This document shows positions 8,788-18,774 of a DNA stretch of 64,000 bases, piece after piece. Below the pieces are notes generated by a model. It did no database searches and was not told the DNA's origin. It saw only the letters and a program-made list of their open reading frames with translations. This DNA is from an uncultured Lachnospiraceae bacterium (GTDB lineage: Bacteria; Bacillota; Clostridia; Lachnospirales; Lachnospiraceae). The DNA lies in the NCBI GenBank assembly GCA_944383545.1, contig CALWPY010000002.1:186001-250000 (forward strand), read 5' to 3'. How positions within the stretch are numbered: the first letter of the stretch is position 1; each line of letters opens with the position of its first letter. Made by a program: the position numbers and the translations under genes.

Positions 8788-9453
8788 ATGGGTAATTTGT
8801 CACTGACACAAAAATTTTCAATCTGTGCCGCTGATGAAAGAGGTCAGATTAGTGATATTCAGGTAAACAGAAGGGTATGCCTTGTAGCGGCAGCTCTGAT
8901 TGAGCTTAAAAATAACGGCTGCGTGGAAATTGACGAGAGACGCGTCAAGGTTATTAAAAGCATTCCCTATGAAATAGAGTATTTAAAGCCTCTTTTTACT
9001 TTCATAAACAGGGAAAACACAATTTCCTTAAGACAAATTCTGGAGGTTTATACTCACTCGATTACAGGTAAGGAATTTGAGACATTAAAGGATTCCGTAA
9101 GCACGGAAATGTCAGGTCTGGGGCTTGTTGATTCCGGTACGGCCGGTGTGTTTACAAAAAATAATGACTACGTTTCAAGAGAAGATTCCATGCATGCAAT
9201 CATAGAAGATATCAGAACTGAATTTTTGAGAACCAATTATACCGATGTTTCTCTTGAGCTTGCAACTATTGTTATACTTATGATGAAGAGTGAAATTCTG
9301 GGATCTTATTTTTCAGATTCCGAGCAGCTTGCAATTGAAGCAAAGCTTAATCTGATATCGTATGAAGATACTGATTTATCAAAGGAAGTTAATGAAATTA
9401 TAGAGTTTGTGGACAATCTGATTCAGGTCAGAAGTCTTATGACCATTATGTAA
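8788..9453 (+). CDS. GPP34 (Golgi phosphoprotein 3-like) family protein
   Basis: A 221-residue soluble protein. The opening MGNLSLTQKFSICAADERGQ followed by an alanine-rich helix VCLVAAALIELKNNG and EIDERRVKVIKSIP resembles the GPP34 fold, which binds phosphoinositides in eukaryotes and has unknown roles in bacteria. No catalytic motif or membrane segment is seen. It is monocistronic: one of the few plus-strand genes here, with its own promoter, a GAAGGGAG ribosome site and an immediate terminator. The family assignment rests on N-terminal pattern only, so it is moderate. Confidence 0.55.
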   Translation: MGNLSLTQKFSICAADERGQISDIQVNRRVCLVAAALIELKNNGCVEIDERRVKVIKSIPYEIEYLKPLFTFINRENTISLRQILEVYTHSITGKEFETLKDSVSTEMSGLGLVDSGTAGVFTKNNDYVSREDSMHAIIEDIRTEFLRTNYTDVSLELATIVILMMKSEILGSYFSDSEQLAIEAKLNLISYEDTDLSKEVNEIIEFVDNLIQVRSLMTIM

Positions 9454-9462
9454 TCTTATTTT

Positions 9463-9502
9463 AAAAAGAGTCACTGACCAATATAAATCAGTGGCTCTTT
9501 TT
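9463..9502. terminator. Bidirectional terminator between convergent genes
   Basis: A hairpin with arms AAAAAGAG(T)CACTGA and TCAGTG(G)CTCTTTTT gives a T run on either strand. It serves both the GPP34-like gene (plus) and the Ig-like membrane protein gene (minus). Confidence 0.85.
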
Positions 9503-9508
9503 ATTAGT

Positions 9509-11458
9509 TTAATTATTATTCATATCACGACTGTTCATATCACCATTATCCCTGCTTTTTCTTTTACGCCTTCTGATAATTGCATAAATTATTAAAGCTA
9601 TGACAATTATAAGTGCTGCACCAAATGAAATGAACGAGCTGTAAAGATATTCCCTTTGCTCGCGGATAATATCTGCTATTTCAGAGGTTGACGCAGACTG
9701 AAGAAGATTTATAAGATTATCTCCCGAAATCTCACCGTCCCTTATAAAATGCATAATGAGCTGCAATACGCCAAGACCTGTAAACAGCACTGCAAGTATT
9801 GAGAAAAATGAGAGCAACACTGCTCCAAAGGCATTCTTTTTCATACCCTTTTTCTCCCTGCGTGAGGTAACTGCTCCTGCGATTAAACCAATAAGAGCAG
9901 TAATAAGCACCGCTCCACCAATAGCAGTCAATATCGTCATTATACCATTACCCTTCTCTGCGGAAACCGTTTTTCCGGCATCTGTTTTAATTATATGAAT
10001 AATTCTTACCGTACTGTTTCCCGCATCATCAACAGACTCAAATCTAAACTCATTTTCACCGTCTGCCAGTTCTAAAGTAATAGTAAAGCTGCCATCTGCT
10101 TCAGGAGAAATACTGTCACCATTACAATTGAGTGCCGCTCCCGGCTCCGTGCATCCTACAAATACGACAGTTTTCTCCTTAGTCGTCATGCTGTCTGAAG
10201 CTCCATAGATATCAAGTAAAGGAGGCATGTTATCAACAGATACCCTTCCCGTTATACAATAAGTAACATCATTACTGTCCACCTGAAATTCCAGTTCATT
10301 TACATTCATGGCTTCAAGACCAACCTGAATCTTACTGCTTCCGGTAAGCCTGAGCTGTTCAGACGCATCTCCAAGTATCAGATTTCCATAATAGGTTTCA
10401 TCTCCTGCATCAAAACTTATTACTGCGTTAAGGTCGTTTGATATTTCCTGCGTTTCAATGGTTACATTTGCAGGCATGACAGGAGTAATAGTCCTTGTCC
10501 ACGACATATATCCTCCGTCACTTAACCTTGCATTGACCTGAACTACTATATTTCCGTCTTCAGGGTCAAAAACTATATGATCAGCGAATCCGTCGCCCTC
10601 ATAAGACTGAAGCGAAAGATAATCGTCCAGCTTATCCTGCATCACAATTAGCGCGTATTCCTCACAGCTAAAATTCTTTCCTTCAATACTGAAATTTATA
10701 TCAATATAATTATCTGTCAGATTACATATTACATCCAGACAATCCGCATCACCTTCAGAAGTATTTCCTGAAATTGTAAATACTCCTGACGCTTCTATGC
10801 TGTCTCTTACCTCAGTTCCGGAATCATCCTCTGCATAAACCTCTGCCACAAGGTAATATTCTCCGTCAGGAAGCATATCCGGATAAATGCTAAATTCAGT
10901 GTCACTGCCGGGATTCCCGCTGCCCTTATACATTTCTATCATATTTATGATATTTCCGGAAGAATCCTTTACTGCCGCACTGATAATATATTCATATGAA
11001 TATCTTTCATATGTAACATTTATATATCCCTCTATATTTTGCAGTTCATTTTCCTCTGACTGCACCTCCTGAAATGTCAGGGAATTTGCGGTTATCGGCA
11101 TATGCCAGTTAAGAACGTCAACTGTTACCTCTCTGTTGGCTCCCTTTTCATAATCAATTATCCAGTCGCCTCTCTCTGCCCGGGCAATGTTATAATAAGT
11201 ACAGTTATCTCCTTCTACAACCTGGTTAAAGTCTTCGGGATTTTCATACCTTGTACCACTTGGCGAGATAAATGCAACACGCGGTTTTTCCCTGTCATAG
11301 CCTACAATTATCGTAATGTCTCTTTGCGACTCCAGAGTTACAAGAGGAGCCTCTTCTCCTCTTGCGCTGATTGAGCACATAAGAATTAACACCGGCAGAA
11401 TAACAGCGCAGATAATTATATATATTGATGATTTTTTTATACCTTTCATAATATCCAT
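9509..11458 (-). CDS. Secreted/membrane protein with bacterial Ig-like domain
   Basis: The 649-residue protein has an N-terminal signal or anchor (IYIIICAVILPVLILMCSIS), a long extracytoplasmic region rich in Asp and Glu, an Ig-like module near residues 410-490 (GCTEPGAALNCNGDSI ... ESVDDAGNSTVRII, the DAGN hallmark of bacterial Ig-like folds), and about three C-terminal membrane helices ending in a basic, Asn-rich tail. It lies 18 bases downstream of the VWA gene and is almost surely in its operon. The first ATG was kept because AAGGA lies five bases upstream. No enzymatic motif is visible; a surface-exposed partner of the VWA protein is the likely role. Confidence 0.7.
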   Translation of the reverse strand: MDIMKGIKKSSIYIIICAVILPVLILMCSISARGEEAPLVTLESQRDITIIVGYDREKPRVAFISPSGTRYENPEDFNQVVEGDNCTYYNIARAERGDWIIDYEKGANREVTVDVLNWHMPITANSLTFQEVQSEENELQNIEGYINVTYERYSYEYIISAAVKDSSGNIINMIEMYKGSGNPGSDTEFSIYPDMLPDGEYYLVAEVYAEDDSGTEVRDSIEASGVFTISGNTSEGDADCLDVICNLTDNYIDINFSIEGKNFSCEEYALIVMQDKLDDYLSLQSYEGDGFADHIVFDPEDGNIVVQVNARLSDGGYMSWTRTITPVMPANVTIETQEISNDLNAVISFDAGDETYYGNLILGDASEQLRLTGSSKIQVGLEAMNVNELEFQVDSNDVTYCITGRVSVDNMPPLLDIYGASDSMTTKEKTVVFVGCTEPGAALNCNGDSISPEADGSFTITLELADGENEFRFESVDDAGNSTVRIIHIIKTDAGKTVSAEKGNGIMTILTAIGGAVLITALIGLIAGAVTSRREKKGMKKNAFGAVLLSFFSILAVLFTGLGVLQLIMHFIRDGEISGDNLINLLQSASTSEIADIIREQREYLYSSFISFGAALIIVIALIIYAIIRRRKRKSRDNGDMNSRDMNNN

Positions 11459-11476
11459 TCCAATCCTTCTTTCAGG

Positions 11477-14400
11477 CTAAAACTTATGTGTCGCAAGAGC
11501 GGCGTCATCCGCCCCCCATACTACAGAGATGTTATTCCCTCCGGTGCCGCCACAGGCTGCAATAATACCAAATGCCATCTTTCCGTTATGCTGAGTATAT
11601 GCTCCAAAGAAGACATCCCCGTTATACTTGGCTTCAGCAACAAATACCCACCAACTTACCTTAAGTTCAAAATCGCCAAATGACCATAATCCGATGACCT
11701 GATTTGTAAGAGCGACATTAACCCCTCCACTATATTGAAGCTTAAAATTATCTGTTTCTATTTTCGGCCCGATCCTTACTTCACCTATAAATCCGTCCGG
11801 AGAATCCTGAAGTACAAACAGCGGATTATTATATTCCAGACCTATACCAAGCTGAAGCTTTGCACTGCCCACCTCTATAAGTCCAAGACATTTTGCGGTT
11901 GCCTCCGCCCTTATCCTGAATTCCTTTAGTCTGAATGCAAGCGTCACATCATCAAGCGACAAAATGCTTACATCGCCTACATACTTTTCCACACCCGGGA
12001 AGTATGAGGATATCTTTGCCAGAGAGGCGTCACATTTACCCACCATCTCCGCTTTAAATATATCAGTCCAGTCTTCCGAGCCGACAGCCTGACTTATGTC
12101 CTGAATACCAAGTCCAAAATCACTGAAGGTGACATTTATCCCCTTTATACTTACAGTGATATCCTTATCAGCATAAAACATAATTTTATCCAGCTTCCAA
12201 TCCTTAATTCCGATTTCAAAGCCTACACCTTTTATGAGCATTGCTATATTTGCCAGTGCCTTTAGTTCGACCTCTCCCTTCTTTGTATCTAACTTTATTC
12301 CGAACTCTCCCACGTTTGCATACATATTTCCGACCTTAGTATTACTGAATACATCCGGATCCTGATTCTCATATCCTACCTCTATGACACAGTCGATGCT
12401 GTTATTACTGTAAATAAGCTCAGCTTCATAATCCACGGAAAACTTGAATACTTCGCCGCCTGCAGCCGAAATGATTTTATCCTGAAATGGAAGTTTTGTC
12501 GTAAATTCCCTGAAGTTGATTTTTGCCCTGTCAGGATAAATTGCAAGCCCGGCTGTCTCTATGCTCAAGAAATCAACTGCACCCAACATGGCTACAGGCA
12601 CATTTTGTACAGGATAATCATCAGATGAGCCTGAAACCGCAGGGTCATTATAAAGCGTCACGGTCACATAGCCCGGAAGCTGTGTTGTGTAACCCTTTTT
12701 AGCATAATACCCCGCAAGTCCTCCTGCATTTTCATCCGTATACTGCATATAGGTTTTTCCATACGACATTTGAATGTCGTAATCATTTTCCAAATCACCC
12801 TGCAGGGTTACCGTGTCTGTAAATCCGAGCCAGCCGTTCAGAGTAACTACGCCTGAAAGCTCTGCATAATCTCCGTTTCGTTTTAAGTTGGATGTGGTAA
12901 ATACATATTCACCAAATCTTACAACATTTGATTCTCCTCCTGAAACTATAAAGCTGCTGCCAAAAACGGCCTTCTTCCCGTTATAAGTTACATATACATC
13001 ATAAAGTCCCACGGGCACCTTTGCAGGGACAGTTACGGTAACGCTGCTTTCATCCACATATTCAGTCGTACATGTGTATGTGCCTGCACCGCCCTTAAGC
13101 TCTACTGATATCACAGCATCTTTTTCAAGTCCCTCTCCGCGTAAGGTGACATTCTGGGAATAGTTTGCATAATAAACCATCTTTTCCTTAAGACCGTTTA
13201 TAACTACATCATTTACAGTAATGCTTATGTCCTCATCATTGAGCTTATCCTCAATATCACTGGAATACAGGGAATAATACTGTTCTCCGTAGATTGTAGG
13301 TGAAGTATTGTATCTTACCTCAAGTCTCCTGTCTATCTTGTATGTATCCACAGCCTCAAAGCTTATGCGGTAACGATTCTTACCTGTATTGTATATAAAA
13401 TTATAAAATGCTTCTATTGATTCCGGAGTGTCCACATAGAAGTATTCTCCGCTTCCGTATGATGCATATTCCTCCAAAAGCTCGGCATTTACATCACCGC
13501 CAAGTCCGACTGTATAAATAACTATATCTCTGTTTACACACGCCGCCCTTATTGCTTCCATGTCTTCTCCGTCGGGCATGGTATCGTTTCCGTCACTCAT
13601 AAGTATCATTATATTAAGGGAATTATCATCCTCAGGAAAAATTGTATTTGCATAGGTTACGGCATCATAGATGTTTGTTCCCCCGGATGCCCTGAGGCCG
13701 TCAGCCGTTGCAATAATCTCGTCCCTTGAAGCGCCAGGCATACTTACCATATCCTGAAGTACACCATCAGAAAAAGGAACAATGCCAATATTTACATCAT
13801 CGCTTTTATTTTCGGCAAATGCCTTTAACGCGTCGCTCAGACAGTCGCGGGGATTGCCAGCCATACTGCCCGAATCATCACATACAAGCACAATATTTAT
13901 ATCGTCATACTCGATTTTTTCAACTTCATAGTTTTCTATATCTGCTTCTGCATCCGTCACACGCATGCTTTCCTTAAAGCCTTCCGCGGAAGAAACATAG
14001 TTGTCATCCACGGCTACAACTGCATAAAGAGAAGGGAATTCATCTGTATCAACAGATACTACATTTATGGAGCCTGCCATCTGATTTATTGTGTCACTAA
14101 TGTTCAGAGACAATTCCCCGCCTGATGATAAATCTGAGGTTACTGATGCTTCTTCTTCGGAATTGCCGTCCGCCGGTCCGTTATGTAGAAAATTATCTCC
14201 CGTATACTCGTCAAGAATACCAGAGCCGCTTTCATCCTCCTGATGGTAACCCGAAATACCGTCCATGATGTCTGTATCTATATCAGGGATTCCGTCCGGC
14301 ATACGGTTTTCGATCATCCTGTCAACATAGTCAGTAATAAGTTTTCTATCCTCTGCGTTATCATTGCTTTGTATAATGTCATTAATTTGTCCTGCTACGG

Positions 14401-15517
14401 CAGCAAATTCTGCATCTGAAGAGTTTGCTGCATATGTAAGAGTCTTTTCCACATATTTAGCTGCCTTTGCATTATCTCCATTTTCGTAAGCGATGTCAGC
14501 AAGCTCAAGACAAAGCTTTGCCGCACTCTCATCCCCACTTTCTGCCTGGGCTTCCATTGTATCGGCAACATATTCATAAAGAATATTTGTATCTTCGTTT
14601 AAGGATTCCTGAAGAACGCTGATTTCACTATTAATAATTTCATTTTTTTCTGCTGAAAAATTGTTTTTATCACGCTCTTTCTTTATATGGTTAAGGACTT
14701 CTCTCTGATCAGCCTGTATGGAAAGTATGAAAGAATTATCCCTTATATCATCATCTCCCAGCTTTCCACTTCTTATAAGCTGTGAAGCAACGATAAGTGT
14801 ATCCCCATCGGGATCTGTCATAACATTGTTTGCCGTATTGGTATAATCATGAAGATAGAGTTCCGCCGCCAAAAGAGCACGGTTTATTGAAGGCAGCTTA
14901 GAAAAGGGGAAGTCCCTGTCTGCCCAGTCTTTTATATATTCATAAAGTGTATTTACATCTAAATCGCCATAATAATAGCCACTTTCATCTGTTCCTGATG
15001 AAAGTTCATTTATGGCATAATATGCCTTTGCGGCAGCTTCTGCATCCTTATCCATACGCACACTAAGGCTTCCGGTTTCAAACGCTGTTCCTCTTAGTGA
15101 GTTCCTGATAAGCTCTGCCCTCTCTCCATTTCCCTCTGCCTCATAAACATCAGCAACAAGTGACATGTACTCTGCATTATACTCTGCATTTTCGCTATAC
15201 TCATCTAGCAGCGTACGTGCCAAATCTGTCTCTCCTTCGTCTAAAAGCCAACTTATAATACTTATGTATCCTCTTTCATCCTCTTCTGATGTCTCAGATA
15301 AGCCGTCAGAAGTTTTATCAGGCTCCGTAATGGTGTAATATCCCCTGTCTATATCCACAAGCTCCTTATCTGTTGCAGTCAGTGCAACTGAGCCTGCAGC
15401 AAGCAATACATATAATGCGGATATCCACATCCACACTATTCTTTTCTTTTTATTTAATATTGCAAAAATAACTGCTACGATAAGTGCTGCAAATAAAGCA
15501 ATGGTTATATATATCAT
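11477..15517 (-). CDS. Large membrane-anchored VWA-domain protein
   Basis: A 1346-residue protein. Two N-terminal membrane helices (IYITIALFAALIVAVIFAIL, then ISALYVLLAAGSVALTA) lead to an acidic helical stretch with TPR-like pairs (about 90-400). A von Willebrand A domain follows (about 540-715) with an intact MIDAS: DDSGSM, the Thr in GGTNIYDA and the Asp in LMSDGND. Next is a TIG/IPT-like segment (about 760-850, VPVGLYDVYVTYNGKKA) and a long beta-rich tail to the C-terminus. The intact MIDAS predicts Mg-dependent ligand binding outside the cell. It is first in a two-gene operon with the Ig-like protein. The ribosome site is weak. I do not recognise a named family for the whole protein. Confidence 0.75.
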   Translation of the reverse strand: MIYITIALFAALIVAVIFAILNKKKRIVWMWISALYVLLAAGSVALTATDKELVDIDRGYYTITEPDKTSDGLSETSEEDERGYISIISWLLDEGETDLARTLLDEYSENAEYNAEYMSLVADVYEAEGNGERAELIRNSLRGTAFETGSLSVRMDKDAEAAAKAYYAINELSSGTDESGYYYGDLDVNTLYEYIKDWADRDFPFSKLPSINRALLAAELYLHDYTNTANNVMTDPDGDTLIVASQLIRSGKLGDDDIRDNSFILSIQADQREVLNHIKKERDKNNFSAEKNEIINSEISVLQESLNEDTNILYEYVADTMEAQAESGDESAAKLCLELADIAYENGDNAKAAKYVEKTLTYAANSSDAEFAAVAGQINDIIQSNDNAEDRKLITDYVDRMIENRMPDGIPDIDTDIMDGISGYHQEDESGSGILDEYTGDNFLHNGPADGNSEEEASVTSDLSSGGELSLNISDTINQMAGSINVVSVDTDEFPSLYAVVAVDDNYVSSAEGFKESMRVTDAEADIENYEVEKIEYDDINIVLVCDDSGSMAGNPRDCLSDALKAFAENKSDDVNIGIVPFSDGVLQDMVSMPGASRDEIIATADGLRASGGTNIYDAVTYANTIFPEDDNSLNIMILMSDGNDTMPDGEDMEAIRAACVNRDIVIYTVGLGGDVNAELLEEYASYGSGEYFYVDTPESIEAFYNFIYNTGKNRYRISFEAVDTYKIDRRLEVRYNTSPTIYGEQYYSLYSSDIEDKLNDEDISITVNDVVINGLKEKMVYYANYSQNVTLRGEGLEKDAVISVELKGGAGTYTCTTEYVDESSVTVTVPAKVPVGLYDVYVTYNGKKAVFGSSFIVSGGESNVVRFGEYVFTTSNLKRNGDYAELSGVVTLNGWLGFTDTVTLQGDLENDYDIQMSYGKTYMQYTDENAGGLAGYYAKKGYTTQLPGYVTVTLYNDPAVSGSSDDYPVQNVPVAMLGAVDFLSIETAGLAIYPDRAKINFREFTTKLPFQDKIISAAGGEVFKFSVDYEAELIYSNNSIDCVIEVGYENQDPDVFSNTKVGNMYANVGEFGIKLDTKKGEVELKALANIAMLIKGVGFEIGIKDWKLDKIMFYADKDITVSIKGINVTFSDFGLGIQDISQAVGSEDWTDIFKAEMVGKCDASLAKISSYFPGVEKYVGDVSILSLDDVTLAFRLKEFRIRAEATAKCLGLIEVGSAKLQLGIGLEYNNPLFVLQDSPDGFIGEVRIGPKIETDNFKLQYSGGVNVALTNQVIGLWSFGDFELKVSWWVFVAEAKYNGDVFFGAYTQHNGKMAFGIIAACGGTGGNNISVVWGADDAALATHKF

Positions 15518-15575
15518 GTTTTTACCCGTCCCAATTGATTTTTAATGTGACTCTTACTCGATTTTTCCTAAATTA

Positions 15576-15604
15576 ATTTTAACATTTGATGGGCGGTAAA
15601 TCAA
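15576..15604 (-). promoter_or_regulatory. Promoter of the VWA-Ig operon
   Basis: The minus strand has TTGATT, a 17-base spacer and TAAAAT, 59 bases before the VWA gene ATG. Confidence 0.65.
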
Positions 15605-15674
15605 TCCATATATTTTATATCTGACGCTTTCTCAGCTCTCACCTTCTGTAAATTGCCTGTCTTTCTATGGTACT

Positions 15675-16196
15675 TCAATTTGCAGTCAATGTTCCATCCC
15701 TTAACAGTGAAATATTTTCAGTATTCATCTCATATGAATCTATGGTTATTTCTTTATAATAATCTAAAATGCTTTGATATTCTTCTTCAGTCAATCTTTC
15801 TGATGTATAAGCATCTATATTATTAGAAATACTTGTCTCATCAATATCAGCGTTATAACTGCAAACAATATAATATATTTTTTCCAACTCAGAGCCTCCG
15901 GCCGGAAGCACATAATAGAATTCACCGAAATCACCACCAAGACCCCAGGTTTCTGTTATCGCACCATTTTCGCAAAGTTCAAGCGACATACCCGGATTAT
16001 ATTGAATAAGCTGGATTACAGATCCATTTACATAAGTACGAATATCATGAATTACATACCTTGTACTGTCTGTATCAGAACGAAGAATAATTATAAGCTC
16101 CTCCACGTCATCCCTATTCTGTTGAACTGTTATCTGTACTTATTCCACAGACGCATAAAGAAATACAATAATTACCGCTCTTATTTTTCCGTCCAT
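15675..16196 (-). pseudogene. Probable lipoprotein gene with frameshifts near the 5' end
   Basis: An open 143-codon frame runs from a GTG at 16106. Upstream in the same frame an ATG at 16196 encodes a signal-like start MDGKIRAVIIVFL, interrupted by a stop at 16140-16142. Between them another frame encodes CVCGISTDNSSTE, a plausible lipobox cysteine and Ser/Thr-rich linker. Two compensating indels would join signal peptide, linker and the body (DDVEELIIILRSD...). The best reading is a lipoprotein whose export signal has been broken. Alternatively, translation starts at the GTG with AGGG five bases upstream, giving a cytosolic protein. The body has no recognised domain. Confidence 0.5.
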
Positions 16197-16250
16197 CAAA
16201 TCTATGTATTTTTCATTCTTCTCATGTAAGCTATTTATAAGGCAAATAGT

Positions 16251-16276
16251 TAAAAAGGCAGGAATTTCTTCCTACC
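16251..16276 (-). terminator. Terminator of the 473-residue membrane protein gene
   Basis: On the minus strand an 8-bp stem (GGTAGGAA / TTCCTGCC, one G-U pair) with a GAAA tetraloop is followed by TTTTTAAC, 22 bases after the stop codon. Confidence 0.75.
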
Positions 16277-16297
16277 TGATAATACCCTGTTCCATTA

Positions 16298-17719
16298 TTA
16301 CTCGGCAACATTACTGTCATCAGAAGAGCTATCTTCCCCAGTCAAAAACCAAACCCATATATAAAGATCTCCTGTATCGCCGTTAAAAGCATACGTCTTG
16401 CGATAATCCATCCTGTAATAATCAACATTTGGCAGTTCAACCATGACTTCATTATATATATTATAATTTATATCCCTCTCAATCTTTATACATGCACGAT
16501 ATCTACTGTCATCCTCAAATACGTCATCCTCTGTAAGTTCTGATAATTCTTCCTCTGGGTAAGGACCTTCTGACTTGTCCCATCCTGTTACATATGCCGT
16601 ATAACCGTTACCTTCGTCATATTTAATATCAAATTCAGGCTTTTCACCAGGCTTCGGCTCTGCAATTGTGACAGATATAGTATCTACAGCCTCCAAACTA
16701 TCTTCCGAAGTATATAACTCAGCTACATATTCACATGCTGCATCAATATCCGCGTAATTAGCTTCCTCCAAATCAATACCCTGTGTTTTAAGTCTTCTTT
16801 CCACACAGAATGAAAACATGTTTACACATTGGCGTAACAGACTCCCTGTATAACCCTGATAATGACATTGCCGGATGTGAAATATTAAAAACCTCTCACT
16901 GAAGGCTGTATAATTATCTTCCCATACTTCATCATAGGATTCGTAAAACTGCTTCAGTCTGTACCATGATTTTCCATCGTCATTCATCAGACTTATTCCC
17001 GCACTTGCAAGCTCATCAATGTTATATGTCTCTCCCTCATTGTTAAAATTATTAACAAACCAGACCTGCGTATAAAATATCTTATCCTCAGATAATTCAT
17101 ACAGATTACCGAATTCAAGTATCATACTAGCTTGTTCTGATTCAATATAATAATTATAACGAATTACATATCGTGCAGGGATCTGACTTATAACCGGTAC
17201 TGCACAGTATACAAACCAGCCTGCACATAGTATAAGAGCAATAACCAGTTTGACAGGCTTACTCTCGTCATAAAAGCTGTCCCTGTACATCAGGTAGTAC
17301 TTTATATCCTGAAAGATTACCGCAACCAAAAGTCCGACTGCTATGATAAGAGGGATAAACATCCACATAAAACAACGGGAAACTATAATAACCAAAGTCA
17401 TATACACGGTAAGCAGACCTGTAAATATAATTACTGCCGCATTATACAAAATAAGTCCGGCTCTGTCATTCACATAAGAATAAAAGTACGATAAAACAAG
17501 CAGAGCAGTCACGGCAATGAGCATCTTCCATACGGCGTCATTTATAAACAAATAGCCTGCAAAACTGTAAACATAAAATCTTTCCAGTTCCTCCCTGCCA
17601 GTAATCACAAATGCCTCATGCGTAAAAAGATTCGTCTTTGCCAGCATATATATCAATACTACACTAAAAATAATAACTATGAAATGTATTCTTTTCCTGC
17701 GTTTCTCATACCACCCCAT
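16298..17719 (-). CDS. Polytopic membrane protein of unknown function
   Basis: The 473-residue protein has about five membrane helices in the first 200 residues (for example FIVIIFSVVLIYMLAKT, FMWMFIPLIIAVGLLVAVIF and VIALILCAGWFVYCAVPVI). A soluble C-terminal domain of about 270 residues follows, rich in Tyr, Glu and Asp, ending in an acidic tail. The ATG was chosen because AGGAGG lies six bases upstream; the frame is open 16 codons further but without a ribosome site. It lies between an unknown 243-residue membrane protein and the broken lipoprotein gene. No family is recognised and no catalytic motif is seen. Confidence 0.65.
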   Translation of the reverse strand: MGWYEKRRKRIHFIVIIFSVVLIYMLAKTNLFTHEAFVITGREELERFYVYSFAGYLFINDAVWKMLIAVTALLVLSYFYSYVNDRAGLILYNAAVIIFTGLLTVYMTLVIIVSRCFMWMFIPLIIAVGLLVAVIFQDIKYYLMYRDSFYDESKPVKLVIALILCAGWFVYCAVPVISQIPARYVIRYNYYIESEQASMILEFGNLYELSEDKIFYTQVWFVNNFNNEGETYNIDELASAGISLMNDDGKSWYRLKQFYESYDEVWEDNYTAFSERFLIFHIRQCHYQGYTGSLLRQCVNMFSFCVERRLKTQGIDLEEANYADIDAACEYVAELYTSEDSLEAVDTISVTIAEPKPGEKPEFDIKYDEGNGYTAYVTGWDKSEGPYPEEELSELTEDDVFEDDSRYRACIKIERDINYNIYNEVMVELPNVDYYRMDYRKTYAFNGDTGDLYIWVWFLTGEDSSSDDSNVAE

Positions 17720-17835
17720 ATGTAACCTCCTAAGTTGAAACTTCATAACTTGTAAACTGCCCTTCATTGTCTGATTTATAACTTTTTCTTTATTTACTCA
17801 CCACAAACAATATATTCCGGCTGGTAAATTTATTT

Positions 17836-18567
17836 TTAAGATAGTACACTTATATTTATCAATCCCATGAAAGACAATATTCCCAGTGCCAAACTGAGTA
17901 CGGTAATTGCAATGGCAAGAGTCGCAAAAATACTTTTCTTTGATTTTAACCCGAGGTTTGCCAGACAAAATGTAACAAATATCACCAGCATACCAATCAT
18001 ACCGACAAAAACCGCAGCCAAAGATGCGATTGACAGAAAAAATGCCCACATTGCACATTTCTCGTTTCTCTTTTCATTTTCTTCGGATATCGAGTTCGAT
18101 ATTGGATTTCCGTTTGTATCGTATAACTGAACATTATTGTAAGTCGGAGAATTATTGTAAAATTTCTCTCCTGCATTTTGCTGGGGCATATACTGCGGCT
18201 GATTTTGCATCTGGTTTATATATGTCGGCTGTACATACTTCGCATCTAAGCGTGCTATTAGATTTGTCAGTTCCTCTATTTTTGAAACATAAGGTGCCGT
18301 CTGTAATATTCCTACCATTCCATTATCAAGCGGAAATGGTTTTTTAGGACTTTTTAAATATGCAAGTATTGTCAGTTGTCCGCCCTGAATATAATATTCA
18401 AAAAACCAGCATGTATTAACCATTGGATTTCCCATGCGGTAATATCTTAATCCATCCTTCTCAATATACTTAAAATTATTTGTATTCAGCCAGTTAACTA
18501 CAAGACTGTTAACCTCTTGCGGGCTTGCATAAAAATTAACGGTATACTGCGTTTTTCTTTTTGCCAT
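17836..18567 (-). CDS. Membrane protein with Gln/Asn-rich linker, DUF4190-like end
   Basis: The 243-residue protein has three parts. An N-terminal soluble domain (about 1-110, starting MAKRKTQYTVNFYASPQEVN) comes first, then a Gln/Asn/Pro/Tyr-rich linker (about 115-160, e.g. NQMQNQPQYMPQQNAGEKF). Last is a C-terminal pair of membrane segments with a short loop containing LANLGLKSKKSIFATLAIAI, reminiscent of DUF4190-type small membrane modules. GAAAAGGAGAAG precedes the ATG. Function is unknown; the N-terminal domain looks like those appended to zinc-ribbon/DUF4190 proteins in Clostridia, but this is a weak likeness. Confidence 0.55.
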   Translation of the reverse strand: MAKRKTQYTVNFYASPQEVNSLVVNWLNTNNFKYIEKDGLRYYRMGNPMVNTCWFFEYYIQGGQLTILAYLKSPKKPFPLDNGMVGILQTAPYVSKIEELTNLIARLDAKYVQPTYINQMQNQPQYMPQQNAGEKFYNNSPTYNNVQLYDTNGNPISNSISEENEKRNEKCAMWAFFLSIASLAAVFVGMIGMLVIFVTFCLANLGLKSKKSIFATLAIAITVLSLALGILSFMGLINISVLS

Positions 18568-18729
18568 AATACTTCTCCTTTTCTTTCTTAGACTGCATCT
18601 TCTGTTTCTAATTTCTTAGTCTACTACCATTTTATATATTCTCATTTTTTATAAGTATTATCAATAGAAAATATGCTTTTTATAGTTAATTTTTACTACT
18701 ATTCATGTTAATTTCAGATTTTAAAGACA

Positions 18730-18756
18730 AAAAAACAACCGCCACTATCGTGGCGG
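18730..18756 (-). terminator. Terminator of the Bce-type ABC operon
   Basis: A perfect 7-bp GC-rich stem (CCGCCAC / GTGGCGG, loop TATC) is followed on the minus strand by TTGTTTTTTTG, 20 bases after the permease stop codon. A shorter T run on plus makes it weakly bidirectional. Confidence 0.85.
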
Positions 18757-18774
18757 CAGTTTTTCAACAAATTT

